From the NCBI RefSeq assembly GCF_024643205.1, contig NZ_JAMKQJ010000002.1, positions 473,462 to 537,461 of the forward strand: 64,000 nucleotides of DNA, in the 5' to 3' direction. The notes under the pieces were generated by a model. The model was not told the DNA's origin. It saw nothing but the letters and a program-made list of their open reading frames with translations, and made no database searches. How positions within the stretch are numbered: the stretch's first letter is position 1; each line of letters starts with the position of its first letter. A program made the translations under genes and the position numbers. This DNA comes from Parapedobacter tibetensis (GTDB lineage: Bacteria; Bacteroidota; Bacteroidia; Sphingobacteriales; Sphingobacteriaceae). Shown here piece by piece: positions 17,804-26,612 of this stretch.

Positions 17804-19441
17804 TTACATCATACCGCCCATGCCTCCACCCATAGGGGGAGCGCCTGCACCAGCTTTCTCTTCTTCCGGTTCGTCTGCTAGCACCACCTCGGTGGTCAGT
17901 AGCATAGCAGCGATAGAAGCGGCATTTTCCAATGCAATACGTGTGACCTTCGTGGGATCAATTACCCCAGCGCCAATCAAGTTTTCGTATACATCGGTGC
18001 GGGCATTATATCCGTAGTCGGCTTTGCCTTCCTTCACTTTCTGTACCACTACAGCACCTTCGATGCCGGAGTTATTGCAGATTTGGCGCAAAGGCTCTTC
18101 GATGGCTCGTTTTATGATTTCAATGCCAATGTTTTCGTCCTCGTTGGCACCTTTTAGGTCCTTCAAAACTTCTCCAGCACGTATGAAGGCTACACCGCCT
18201 CCGGCTACGATACCTTCTTCTACTGCAGCGCGGGTAGCATGCAAAGCATCGTCTACACGATCCTTTTTCTCTTTCATTTCCACTTCAGTGGCAGCACCTA
18301 CATATAATACGGCTACACCACCAGCTAACTTAGCTAAACGCTCTTGCAATTTCTCGCGGTCGTAGTCTGAAGTAGTGGTTTCGATTTGTGCTTTGATTTG
18401 GTTAACACGGCCTTTGATGTCATCCACATTACCTGAACCATTGATGATGGTGGTATTATCTTTATCGATAACAACCTTCTCAGCTTGACCGAGGTATGAA
18501 AGCTCAGCGTTTTCGAGTTTGTAACCCCTTTCTTCAGAGATAACGGTACCACCAGTGAGGATTGCGATATCTTCTAACATCGCTTTACGGCGGTCGCCGA
18601 ATCCAGGAGCTTTCACAGCAGCCACTTTCAGTGAGCCGCGGATCTTGTTTACGACCAGTGTAGCCAATGCTTCACCGTCAAGGTCCTCAGCGATGATAAG
18701 CAACGGTTTGCCGGTTTGTACTTGTTTTTCGAGGATGGGAAGCAATTCCTTCATGTTGCTGATTTTCTTGTCGTAAATCAGAATGTAAGGGTTTTCCAAA
18801 TCTGCTTCCATCTTGTCCGTATTGGTTACGAAGTAAGGCGACAGGTAACCGCGGTCGAATTGCATCCCTTCTACGGTCTTCACCTCAGTTTCGGTACCCT
18901 TGGCTTCCTCTACGGTGATTACGCCATCCTTGCCTACTTTTTCCATGGCTTCAGCGATCAGCGCACCGATCAAGTCATCATTATTGGCAGAGATGCTGGC
19001 CACTTGCTTGATTTTGCTGTTGTCTTCACCAACGGTTTGCGATTGCGTCTTCAAGCTGCCTACCACGGCGGCAACAGCTTTATCGATGCCACGCTTCAAA
19101 TCCATTGGGTTGGCTCCAGCAGCCACGCTTTTCAAACCTGGAGCGATAATGGCTTGAGCCAATACCGTAGCCGTAGTAGTGCCATCACCAGCTTGGTCAG
19201 CTGTTTTGGAAGCCACTTCTTTAACCATTTGTGCACCCATGTTTTCCAAGGCGTCTTTCAATTCAATTTCCTTAGCTACCGTGACACCGTCTTTGGTGAT
19301 GGAAGGAGAACCAAATTTCTTCTCAATGATTACATTACGGCCACGTGGGCCCAACGTTACCTTTACTGCATTTGCCAACGTATCTACACCCTTCTTGAGT
19401 GCATCACGTGCTTCTACATTATACTTAACTTGTTTTGCCAT
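17804..19441 (-). CDS. groL: 60 kDa chaperonin GroEL
   Basis: ATP-driven folding chamber subunit. The 545-residue protein matches the family throughout: GPRGRNVIIEKKFG near residue 32, the nucleotide motif GDGTTTATVLAQ near 86 with its catalytic Asp, and the C-terminal Gly-Gly-Met tail (GGGMGGMM). It is transcribed with groS, 113 bases upstream, and ends before a strong terminator. No CIRCE element is visible upstream of groS. Confidence 0.99.
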   Translation of the reverse strand: MAKQVKYNVEARDALKKGVDTLANAVKVTLGPRGRNVIIEKKFGSPSITKDGVTVAKEIELKDALENMGAQMVKEVASKTADQAGDGTTTATVLAQAIIAPGLKSVAAGANPMDLKRGIDKAVAAVVGSLKTQSQTVGEDNSKIKQVASISANNDDLIGALIAEAMEKVGKDGVITVEEAKGTETEVKTVEGMQFDRGYLSPYFVTNTDKMEADLENPYILIYDKKISNMKELLPILEKQVQTGKPLLIIAEDLDGEALATLVVNKIRGSLKVAAVKAPGFGDRRKAMLEDIAILTGGTVISEERGYKLENAELSYLGQAEKVVIDKDNTTIINGSGNVDDIKGRVNQIKAQIETTTSDYDREKLQERLAKLAGGVAVLYVGAATEVEMKEKKDRVDDALHATRAAVEEGIVAGGGVAFIRAGEVLKDLKGANEDENIGIEIIKRAIEEPLRQICNNSGIEGAVVVQKVKEGKADYGYNARTDVYENLIGAGVIDPTKVTRIALENAASIAAMLLTTEVVLADEPEEEKAGAGAPPMGGGMGGMM

Positions 19442-19452
19442 TTTTTGAATAA

Positions 19453-19487
19453 GATTTGAGACGTGAGATATATGATTTGAGATGTGA
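19453..19487. repeat. Short direct repeat in the groES-groEL spacer
   Basis: gatttgagacgtga (19453-19466) is repeated as gatttgagatgtga (19474-19487), 13 of 14 bases identical and offset by 21 bases. It is of the low-complexity gatttgaga type that occurs in spacers of Bacteroidota chromosomes. It explains the unusually long gap inside the groESL operon. Confidence 0.6.
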
Positions 19488-19554
19488 AAATTAAAATTTA
19501 CAGCAGCTCCATATGGTCATATGCTCACATCGTTTTTACGTTAAAATTATTGGT

Positions 19555-19830
19555 CTACAGTATTGCGTAGATGTCGGATTCTTTCATAATCAAGTACTCT
19601 TTCCCTTCATAAGTGATTTCAGTGCCGGAATACTTGCCATATAACACTTCGTCTCCTACTTTTACTGTTAATGGCTCATCAGTTTTTCCTGCGCCAACAG
19701 CTACTACGGTTCCACGTTGTGGTTTTTCCTTGGCAGTATCCGGAATATAGATGCCGGATGCGGTCTTTTCCTCTGCAGGGGCGGCTTCTACCACCACTCT
19801 GTCTCCGATAGGTTTAATACTTAATGCCAT
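19555..19830 (-). CDS. groS: 10 kDa co-chaperonin GroES
   Basis: The lid of the GroEL chamber. The 91-residue protein starts with IKPIGDRVVVEAAPAEEKTA and contains the mobile loop region around residues 17-32 that contacts GroEL, plus the conserved VGDEVLYGKYSGTEI near residue 62. It is the first gene of the groES-groEL operon. Confidence 0.98.
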   Translation of the reverse strand: MALSIKPIGDRVVVEAAPAEEKTASGIYIPDTAKEKPQRGTVVAVGAGKTDEPLTVKVGDEVLYGKYSGTEITYEGKEYLIMKESDIYAIL

Positions 19831-19983
19831 AATTTGATACTATTAATTATTTGTTATTACTAATATGTTTATGTTCCAGTTTTATATCCTTCATCAACTA
19901 TGCCAAGCCATCGATTTACCCCTTATCCTTGCCATTTTTTCACGTTAACATGGCGGCGAAAGGGATTGGTTCAGTCGGCAGCG

Positions 19984-20012
19984 TGTCAGGATGTCAGTTT
20001 GAGCCTGTCGAA
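19984..20012. repeat. Possible copy of a dispersed extragenic repeat
   Basis: The segment around gtttgagcctgtcgaac resembles a widespread bacterial intergenic motif of the form gagc(c/t)tgtcgaa that recurs in many chromosomes. Only one clear copy is seen here; a weaker relative (ccctgagccgactgc) lies near 26560. It sits beside the secG terminator, a typical place for such repeats. Confidence 0.35.
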
Positions 20013-20020
20013 CCAACGAC

Positions 20021-20054
20021 AAAAAAGCTTCATCTGCCATTAAGCGGATGAAGC
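20021..20054 (-). terminator. Intrinsic terminator of the miaB-secG operon
   Basis: On the minus strand an 11-base-pair stem (gcttcatccgc with gcagatgaagc, one G-T pair) is followed by six T. It lies 28 bases after the secG stop and separates that operon from groES. Confidence 0.88.
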
Positions 20055-20081
20055 CTTATCATGGGTGTCATGATTTCGTTG

Positions 20082-20426
20082 TTACTGTGTAGTATCGGTA
20101 TCTGTTTCCAAGATAGCTTCAGGAACCTCCGTAGCCGGAAGCGGTGTTGAGGTGGGTGCCGATGGGTTAATCTGATCCATCAACTCATTACCTCCTGAAC
20201 CTGAAGAAGGTCCTGAAACATTCATGATTAAAGAAAATACGATAATCGAGATTATCAGCCCCCAAGTACCTTTCTCCAAGATGTCTCCTGTACGCTTCAC
20301 GCCCATCAAATTAGTACCTCCGGCAAATCCGGAAGCCAACCCTCCTCCTTTCGGATTTTGGATTAAGATGAGGAAAGATAACAGAATACTGGCCAAAATA
20401 ATCAATATGATCAATAACGTTTGCAT
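20082..20426 (-). CDS. secG: Preprotein translocase subunit SecG
   Basis: Small membrane subunit of the SecYEG channel. Two membrane helices (about 3-22 and 53-72) flank the conserved cytosolic loop with LIQNPKGGGL and the GG-rich segment after it. The 114-residue length includes a Ser/Pro/Thr-rich C-terminal tail typical of Bacteroidota SecG. It is the last gene of the operon, 13 bases after the TPR gene. Confidence 0.95.
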   Translation of the reverse strand: MQTLLIILIILASILLSFLILIQNPKGGGLASGFAGGTNLMGVKRTGDILEKGTWGLIISIIVFSLIMNVSGPSSGSGGNELMDQINPSAPTSTPLPATEVPEAILETDTDTTQ

Positions 20427-20439
20427 CTTTTATATTTTG

Positions 20440-21624
20440 TTAAGTTAATTTGTTCTCTAATTCAGCAATTTGAGCGGCAAAGTAAGCACTTTTTTCGGGA
20501 TATTTCAAACTTAATTTTTTATAGATGGCTATTGCTTTTGGATATAACCCTTGTTCAACATATATTTTTGCCAATGTCTCAGAGACGAGTGTTGATTGGT
20601 CCTCAGCGCTTTTCCGTGCCTTGTTTTCCAAATCTATTTTGTCCGCTGGAGGAGGTTTGATTTGGGGATCCTCGCGGATAAAACGTTCAATTACGGGGTC
20701 TATCTTTTTAGGCACCTTGAAAGATATGGTTTTTAGCTGGTGGTCGGCGCTCAGTTTTTCCTCTGGAGCCTGCAAATGGAATATGGTTTCCCTGATCTGC
20801 TGATCCAATACCCGCTCTTCACCAAGTTTGAGATTCCGACTGGGGGCGTATGATGCGTTATTATTAAGTGGCGCATACGGTTGGTAGGTATGTGCGTGGT
20901 CCATCCGGGTTTTATTGAGCCACCAAAGGAAACTATATGGCATATGGTTGTCATTGTAAAGGCTCACCTTCTCATGTGGAGTGGCTTGCGACAAAGGCAC
21001 CATTTCTTGGCGTGTATCATCCTGTTCCGTCTCCGAATCTGTTTCTTTCAGTTCTTCATATGCCAGGTAATCCATAGCGATAGGATGTTCAGGTATCCAT
21101 CCATCATCCAATCCATCAGCTTGTTCGTTTCCTTCATTGTCATCGACCACATCCCCTTGATGTATTTCGAATTCATCCAAATCAGGCACCACGGTTTCTA
21201 TTTCAGGAGCGGTGGAGGTTTCATCGGTCTGGTATGCTGTTTCCTGCGCTTCCATTGTCATCAAGATCTCATCCGCCGCCTGCGCCTCTGCATCATCAAT
21301 GTCGAAAGAAAAATCAGGGACAGAAGAAGGAGGAGGGGCAATGCGATCTGCGGAATCGTCGGCTTCATCGTCGGCAGCTATATACCCATAAAGCCAGTCG
21401 GGAAAACCGGTATACAGCAATGCGATTCCGGCATCATTTTCTTCACTATTTGTCTGAAACTGCTTCCGCGCTTGCAGGTACCGCAATGGTTGTGAATAGG
21501 GATACCGATCGATCAATAGCGCAATGGTTGCCTCTTCACTTTCCGAAGGATTGGATAATATAGAGTTATAAGTTTCTTTATCGTCTGTATGTTTCACGTC
21601 GATCCATTTTATCGGGGTTACCAA
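20440..21624 (-). CDS. Hypothetical protein with acidic linker and C-terminal TPR
   Basis: A 394-residue cytoplasmic protein without signal peptide. The first 85 residues are helical, the middle (about 85-200) is a disordered, strongly acidic Asp/Glu-rich stretch, and the C-terminus (about 350-394) is a clear tetratricopeptide-like pair of helices (VEQGLYPKAIAIYKKLSLKY). Its start overlaps the lptE stop by 7 bases and secG follows by 13, so it is translated with envelope-biogenesis genes. This gene order suggests a role in export or envelope assembly; its function is otherwise unknown. Confidence 0.85.
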   Translation of the reverse strand: MVTPIKWIDVKHTDDKETYNSILSNPSESEEATIALLIDRYPYSQPLRYLQARKQFQTNSEENDAGIALLYTGFPDWLYGYIAADDEADDSADRIAPPPSSVPDFSFDIDDAEAQAADEILMTMEAQETAYQTDETSTAPEIETVVPDLDEFEIHQGDVVDDNEGNEQADGLDDGWIPEHPIAMDYLAYEELKETDSETEQDDTRQEMVPLSQATPHEKVSLYNDNHMPYSFLWWLNKTRMDHAHTYQPYAPLNNNASYAPSRNLKLGEERVLDQQIRETIFHLQAPEEKLSADHQLKTISFKVPKKIDPVIERFIREDPQIKPPPADKIDLENKARKSAEDQSTLVSETLAKIYVEQGLYPKAIAIYKKLSLKYPEKSAYFAAQIAELENKLT

Positions 21625-22139
21625 TTCGCGAAGGCCCTGTTGTAAATGTCTTCGGTCAGCATCTCGTTTATATCCCTGATGAGCGATTCTTCCTGCGCCT
21701 GTATGGAGGAGCTGGCAGAGGAGAAATCTTTGAACCGTGTAAATGGCTCCTCAAAACTGTCTTCGGGTTTGATGCTGTTCGTGTATTTGACACTGATAGT
21801 AATCGAAAGCCTATTGAGCGCGGCACGGTCTGTGCCTGCCTCCACCGCTGCGGGCGCGATACTGTATCCCGTAATTCGCCCTTCGAATATGGCATCGCCA
21901 TTGTTACTTACTTGGCTGAGGCTCGACTGGTTACGTATCCGGTCTTTGAGTGCCTCCGTGAAGCTCTGGCTCAGTGTAGGGTAGACAATCGGAGCCGTGT
22001 TTTCGAAAAACTCCACGGTCACGGTTTTCATATCCTCGGGAATGGAGCCCCCAGTGAAGCCATATTTTACACCACAACCTTGGATAAGCGAGGTTGCCAA
22101 TAGAATCCACACACAATGAAACGCTTGCTTAATTATCAT
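21618..22139 (-). CDS. lptE: LPS-assembly lipoprotein LptE-like
   Basis: Lipoprotein plug of the LptD outer-membrane translocon that places LPS in the outer leaflet. The 173-residue protein has a lipobox ending QGC near residue 22, then the motif GVKYGFTGGSIP and a pattern of alternating strands and one helix (YPTLSQSFTEALKDRI) typical of the Bacteroidota LptE family. It lies 14 bases after the sigma-54 regulator gene and overlaps the TPR gene. Confidence 0.85.
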   Translation of the reverse strand: MIIKQAFHCVWILLATSLIQGCGVKYGFTGGSIPEDMKTVTVEFFENTAPIVYPTLSQSFTEALKDRIRNQSSLSQVSNNGDAIFEGRITGYSIAPAAVEAGTDRAALNRLSITISVKYTNSIKPEDSFEEPFTRFKDFSSASSSIQAQEESLIRDINEMLTEDIYNRAFANW

Positions 22140-22153
22140 AGCCTATAACCTTA

Positions 22154-23404
22154 TCAATTGAGGTTCAAATCTTTTATCTTTCTATACAATGTCCTTTCGG
22201 ATATGCCCAATTCGTGCGCTGCAGATTTACGTTTGCCCTTGTGTTTTTTTAAGGCTTTTTTAATCAAATCCGATTCCTTTTCCACCAATGAAAGCGATTC
22301 TTCCTCCACTTCTTCAGCCTCTTGTGTGTGGAGGTGGAAATCTTCTTTTCGATTGGCCTGTGGTTGGTGAATGGTCAAGGTGGACGATGCGCCCAGCTGT
22401 TCTTGGTTGGGAGGATTATCTACTTCCCGATATAATTTATTGATATACGGCGAGTTTTCCTCAAAAGTCGATGAATTAGCTCCGTTTTGGATAATCTCGA
22501 CTACCAATTTTTTTAACTCGACCATATCTTTTTTCATATCGAATAGCACCTTGTACAGCAAATCCCGCTCGGAAAAATCTTCCTTGCTGCCGGAAGCGAC
22601 ATGCACAGGCAAGTTGCTTCTATTGTCAAGCGGCAAATAATTTTGGAGTATCTTCGCATCAATCACTCGTTCTTTTTCCAACACGGCAATTTGTTCGGCA
22701 ATGTTCTTCAGTTGCCTCACATTACCAGGCCAAGCATAGTTGGCGAGCAGTTGCTGCGCATCTTCGGTTAGTTGCACATTGGGGCTACGGTATTTATCGG
22801 TAAAATCGGCCACGAATTTGCGAAAAAGCAGGTGGATGTCTTCCTTGCGGTTGCGTAAGGATGGGATACGCAAGGGTACAGTATTGAGTCGGTAATAGAG
22901 GTCTTCCCTGAACCTGCCTTTTTGCACGGCTTCATAAATATCAACATTAGTGGCCGCCACTACCCGTACATTGGTTTTTTGCACTTTCGAGGAGCCCACA
23001 CGGATATATTCGCCAGACTCCAATATGCGCAATAAACGAGCTTGCGTGCTCAAGGGCAATTCACCCACCTCATCCAAGAAGATGGTGCCTCCATCAACCA
23101 CCTCAAAATATCCCTTTCGTGCTTCATGTGCACCGGTGAAGGAGCCTTTTTCATGTCCGAAAAGCTCGGAATCTATCGTTCCTTCCGGAATGGCCCCACA
23201 GTTTACCGCAATGAAGGGGCCATGTTTGCGTGTGCTGAGCTGATGGATAATGTGTGAATACACTTCCTTACCGCTTCCACTTTCACCAGTAATCAGCACA
23301 GAAATATCGGTGGGCGCCACTTGTTGCGCGATATCGATAGCCCGATTGAGCAATGGCGAGTTACCAATGATGCCAAATCTATTTTTTATATCTTGAATGT
23401 CCAT
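22154..23404 (-). CDS. Sigma-54-dependent transcriptional activator without receiver domain
   Basis: An enhancer-binding protein that remodels sigma-54 polymerase by ATP hydrolysis. Of its 416 residues, about 10-245 are the AAA+ domain: Walker A GESGSGKE near residue 40, the sigma-54 contact loop as GSFTGA near 92 (Ser for the usual Ala), and Walker B GTIFLDEVGE. A linker rich in Glu and Ser follows, then a Fis-type helix-turn-helix (SAAHELGISERTLYRKIKDL) at the C-terminus. No N-terminal sensory domain exists, so activity may be set by its level or by a partner. It lies between miaB and lptE in one operon. Confidence 0.93.
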   Translation of the reverse strand: MDIQDIKNRFGIIGNSPLLNRAIDIAQQVAPTDISVLITGESGSGKEVYSHIIHQLSTRKHGPFIAVNCGAIPEGTIDSELFGHEKGSFTGAHEARKGYFEVVDGGTIFLDEVGELPLSTQARLLRILESGEYIRVGSSKVQKTNVRVVAATNVDIYEAVQKGRFREDLYYRLNTVPLRIPSLRNRKEDIHLLFRKFVADFTDKYRSPNVQLTEDAQQLLANYAWPGNVRQLKNIAEQIAVLEKERVIDAKILQNYLPLDNRSNLPVHVASGSKEDFSERDLLYKVLFDMKKDMVELKKLVVEIIQNGANSSTFEENSPYINKLYREVDNPPNQEQLGASSTLTIHQPQANRKEDFHLHTQEAEEVEEESLSLVEKESDLIKKALKKHKGKRKSAAHELGISERTLYRKIKDLNLN

Positions 23405-23429
23405 TTTTTTTCAACGCTATACGCAATTA

Positions 23430-24860
23430 TTAATCTACAATCCGTCCAATCAACGTTGCCGATGTGCACCGATCTGCATAAACCTTTACGTAATCGCCCA
23501 CATGATAGCGCTCATCCACGGGGAAAACCACCATGGCGTTTTGGTCATTCCGGCCGCAGTAATCTTTATCCGAACGCTTAGATAACCCCTCGATGAGCAC
23601 GCTATGCGTTTTACCTACATAGGTCTGCAAGCGTTCAAGGCTATGTTCGCGTTGCTTATTCACCACTTCCGTCAGGCGTCTTTTTTTCACTTCTTCTGGC
23701 ACATCATCGGCATAGCGTTTTGCTGCCAACGTGCCCGGTCTTTCGGAATAGGCAAACATATATGCATAATCATACTTCACATAATCCATCATCGAAAGCG
23801 TGTCTTGATGTTCCTCCTCAGTTTCGCTACAGAAACCGGTGATGACATCGGTAGAAATCCCACAATTGGGGATAATCCTGCGGATGGCATCCACGCGTTC
23901 CTTATACCACTCGCGGTCATACGTTCGGTTCATGAGGTTCAGCACCCTGGAATTGCCAGACTGTATAGGCAGGTGGATGTATTTGCAAATGTTTTCGTAC
24001 TTCCCCATCGTGTGCAACACCTCATCGGTGATATCTTTTGGATGCGATGTGGAAAAGCGAACACGTAGCAGTGGATTCACTTGAGCCACCAATTCCAGCA
24101 GGTTGGCAAAGTTGACTGCCGGTTCCTCACCATCAGCAGTGGGAGCGGCATATTTATAGGAGTCTACGTTTTGCCCCAAGAGCGTCACTTCTCGATATCC
24201 CGCATGGAAGAGGTCCTGGGCTTCCTTCACGATGGATTGTGGGTCGCGGCTACGTTCTCGGCCCCGGGTGAATGGCACCACACAAAACGAACACATGTTG
24301 TCGCAACCCCGCATAATGGAGATGAATGCCGTCACCCCATTCGAGTTGAGGCGTACAGGGCTAATATCTGCATAAGTCTCTTCGCGCGAAAGCAATACAT
24401 TCACCGCACGCGAGCCTTCGTCTACCTTTTCGATGAGGTTGGGTAGGTCACGGTAGGCATCAGGCCCCACCACCACGTCAACCAACTTTTCCTCCTCAAG
24501 GAATTTAGATTTCAGCCGTTCAGCCATGCAACCTAGCACACCCACCACCATACCTGGGTTTTTGGCTTTCGCCGATTCAAATTCCTTCAACCGATTGCGT
24601 ACACGCTGCTCGGCATTTTCTCGGATGGAACAGGTGTTGATGAAGATGACATCAGCCTCCTTATAATCTCGCGTGGTCTCAAAACCACTGTCGAGCAGGA
24701 TGGATGCGACGATCTCACTGTCAGAAAAATTCATCTGGCAGCCATAACTTTCGATATACAGCTTGCGCCCATTGTGTTTTTTTGGGTCTTTTTCCAAAAG
24801 CAATGCCTCGCCTTGCCGCGATTCGTCGTGTTGTTTTGCGCTTGTCGGTATCTCAAACAT
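23430..24860 (-). CDS. miaB: tRNA-2-methylthio-N6-dimethylallyladenosine synthase
   Basis: Radical SAM methylthiotransferase that adds the methylthio group to modified A37 of tRNAs reading UNN codons. The 476-residue protein has the N-terminal cluster cysteines (YGCQMN, NTCSIRENAEQR, GCMAERL), the radical SAM motif RGCDNMCSFC and a C-terminal TRAM domain (about 410-475). It is the first gene of the operon with the sigma-54 activator, lptE, the TPR gene and secG. Confidence 0.97.
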   Translation of the reverse strand: MFEIPTSAKQHDESRQGEALLLEKDPKKHNGRKLYIESYGCQMNFSDSEIVASILLDSGFETTRDYKEADVIFINTCSIRENAEQRVRNRLKEFESAKAKNPGMVVGVLGCMAERLKSKFLEEEKLVDVVVGPDAYRDLPNLIEKVDEGSRAVNVLLSREETYADISPVRLNSNGVTAFISIMRGCDNMCSFCVVPFTRGRERSRDPQSIVKEAQDLFHAGYREVTLLGQNVDSYKYAAPTADGEEPAVNFANLLELVAQVNPLLRVRFSTSHPKDITDEVLHTMGKYENICKYIHLPIQSGNSRVLNLMNRTYDREWYKERVDAIRRIIPNCGISTDVITGFCSETEEEHQDTLSMMDYVKYDYAYMFAYSERPGTLAAKRYADDVPEEVKKRRLTEVVNKQREHSLERLQTYVGKTHSVLIEGLSKRSDKDYCGRNDQNAMVVFPVDERYHVGDYVKVYADRCTSATLIGRIVD

Positions 24861-24879
24861 CGTTGTTGATTAAAGCTTA

Positions 24880-24887
24880 CAAAGCTA
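24880..24887 (-). promoter_or_regulatory. Bacteroidota -7 promoter box upstream of miaB
   Basis: On the minus strand TAGCTTTG matches the TAnnTTTG consensus exactly and ends 19 bases before the miaB ATG. This is the likely promoter of the miaB-secG operon. Confidence 0.55.
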
Positions 24888-24960
24888 ACAATAATATTTT
24901 GAATGGATGACAGTTTGGCAGATTATGAGCAGTGTGAAAAAAAATTATGATGTTTGCCCT

Positions 24961-26022
24961 ATGGCATTTTCCAAAGACATCAAAGTATGGTACCTCCAGC
25001 ATAAGCGCGACCTCCCTTGGCGGCATACCCAAGACCCCTATGTCATTTGGCTTTCCGAGGTTATCCTGCAGCAAACACGCGTGGAGCAAGGGATGCCTTA
25101 TTTCCATCGGTTTTTATCGCATTATCCTGATGTGGCTGCTTTTGCGCAAGCTTCGGAAGACGAAATACTGCTGCATTGGCAAGGGTTGGGCTATTATTCC
25201 AGGGCCCGCAATATGCATAAGGCAGCCAAAGCAGTAATGACCGAGTACGGTGGTAGTTTCCCCACGCGATATGACGATCTTATCAAACTCCAAGGGATAG
25301 GCGATTACACCGCCGCCGCCATTGCTTCCTTTTCTACCGATGAAGCAAAAGCCGTAGTAGACGGCAATGTGTTCCGGGTATTGGCTCGTTATTTTGGAAT
25401 TGACGAACCTATCAATTCGTCCAAAGGAAAAAAACTTTTCCTTGGATTGGCCTATGACCTACTCGATGAAACGCATCCCGGTATTTACAACCAAGCGATC
25501 ATGGAATTTGGAGCCATACAATGCAAACCCAAAAATCCCGATTGCGCTAACTGTGTGCTCCGGTTGGACTGCCGTGCCTTGCAAGAAGGGCGTGTAAACC
25601 AGTTACCCATCAAAGTAAAGGGCAAAGCAAGCCGCAACCGTTATTTTAACTATTTTGTGGTCTTAGAAGGCGATCGGTTGTTGATGAGCAAGCGGGATAA
25701 AGGTGATATTTGGGAAAACTTGTATGAACTACCACTGATCGAAACCCCTTATCAGATGGAAGTGTTTGAATTAGCCGACCAAAAAGAAGTCATCACCTGC
25801 TTTGGGGCAAACGCCGATTTGCAGTTGATGGCAGGGCCAATAAAGCATGTGTTGAGCCATCAAAACCTTTTTGCACAGTTCATTTCTGTGAATACTGGGC
25901 AAGCCTCCATCAGAAAAAAAATAAACTGGGATTATGTTTTTATAAAAGATTTGAATACATTAGCTAAACCTAAGCTAATTTATTCTTTTTTAAAGAATTT
26001 TATGGTTGAATATTATACCTAA
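24961..26022 (+). CDS. mutY: A/G-specific adenine glycosylase
   Basis: Removes adenine mispaired with 8-oxoguanine. I place the start at the ATG at 24961 (353 residues), because the frame continues upstream to 24907 but the family begins at about this residue. Visible are the catalytic Glu in SEVILQQTRVEQG, the helix-hairpin-helix LQGIGDYTAAAIASF, the catalytic Asp in VVDGNVFRV and the iron-sulfur cysteines spaced C-x6-C-x2-C-x5-C (residues about 190-206). The C-terminal 120 residues form the NUDIX-like domain that recognises 8-oxoG. ssb follows after 6 bases. Confidence 0.97.
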   Translation: MAFSKDIKVWYLQHKRDLPWRHTQDPYVIWLSEVILQQTRVEQGMPYFHRFLSHYPDVAAFAQASEDEILLHWQGLGYYSRARNMHKAAKAVMTEYGGSFPTRYDDLIKLQGIGDYTAAAIASFSTDEAKAVVDGNVFRVLARYFGIDEPINSSKGKKLFLGLAYDLLDETHPGIYNQAIMEFGAIQCKPKNPDCANCVLRLDCRALQEGRVNQLPIKVKGKASRNRYFNYFVVLEGDRLLMSKRDKGDIWENLYELPLIETPYQMEVFELADQKEVITCFGANADLQLMAGPIKHVLSHQNLFAQFISVNTGQASIRKKINWDYVFIKDLNTLAKPKLIYSFLKNFMVEYYT

Positions 26023-26028
26023 ATTATT

Positions 26029-26478
26029 ATGTCAGGCATCAACAAAGTTATTTTAGTAGGGCACTTGGGTAAGGATCCAGAGATTCGCCATTTGGAAGGG
26101 AATGTTACGGTTGCGAGTTTTCCGTTGGCCACATCAGAAATGTACAACAAGGATGGTCGCAAGGTGGAGCAGACCGAATGGCATAATATCGTGATGTGGC
26201 GGGGATTGGCTGAAGTGGCGGCAAAGTATCTTTTCAAAGGCAAGTTGGTGTATATTGAAGGCAAACTGAGAACACGTACATACGAGGATAAAGAAGGGAT
26301 TAGGCGCTATACCACGGAGGTGGTAGCTGAAAACTTCACTTTACTAGGGCGTAGAAGTGATTTTGAACCTACAAGTGGCCCGAATGCCACGAGTGAGCAA
26401 TCAGCGAAAAAAGCGGAAGAGGGCAGTGTCGACGTAGATTTTAAAGAAAATGAAGGGGAAGAAGATTCGTTGTTTTAA
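26029..26478 (+). CDS. ssb: Single-stranded DNA-binding protein
   Basis: A 149-residue SSB. The OB-fold (about 3-110) begins with INKVILVGHLGKDPEIR and includes the conserved TEWHNIVMW. The linker is short and acidic, and the extreme C-terminus EEDSLF ends in the acidic-plus-Phe tip that binds partner proteins. It lies 6 bases after mutY, suggesting a DNA-repair transcription unit. Confidence 0.96.
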   Translation: MSGINKVILVGHLGKDPEIRHLEGNVTVASFPLATSEMYNKDGRKVEQTEWHNIVMWRGLAEVAAKYLFKGKLVYIEGKLRTRTYEDKEGIRRYTTEVVAENFTLLGRRSDFEPTSGPNATSEQSAKKAEEGSVDVDFKENEGEEDSLF

Positions 26479-26484
26479 GATTAA

Positions 26485-26520
26485 AAGTTGGTAAGTCAAT
26501 AAGACTGGAAGTCGGTAAGT
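26485..26520. repeat. Short direct repeat between ssb and pheS
   Basis: aagttggtaagt (26485-26496) recurs as aagtcggtaagt (26509-26520) with one mismatch, offset by 24 bases. It is low-complexity spacer sequence of the kind scattered in Bacteroidota chromosomes. No regulatory role is evident. Confidence 0.5.
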
Positions 26521-26599
26521 GTGAAGCAAGAGCCAAAAATGCAGCAATCTGTCGTGCACCCTGAGCCGACTGCCGGTAGCTAGTTTTATTTTTTTGCTG

Positions 26600-26607
26600 T
26601 ATCTTTG
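26600..26607 (+). promoter_or_regulatory. Bacteroidota -7 promoter box of pheS
   Basis: TATCTTTG matches TAnnTTTG exactly and ends only 5 bases before the pheS ATG. With the usual start site a few bases downstream, the mRNA would be nearly leaderless. Confidence 0.6.
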
Positions 26608-26612
26608 GCGTC

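Noticed and set aside
18716..19459. Long open frame antisense to groEL
   Set aside because: It lies opposite a highly conserved gene; long antisense frames there are a by-product of groEL codon use.
19831..20081. CIRCE element upstream of groES
   Set aside because: I looked for the TTAGCACTC-N9-GAGTGCTAA pattern and found nothing resembling it.
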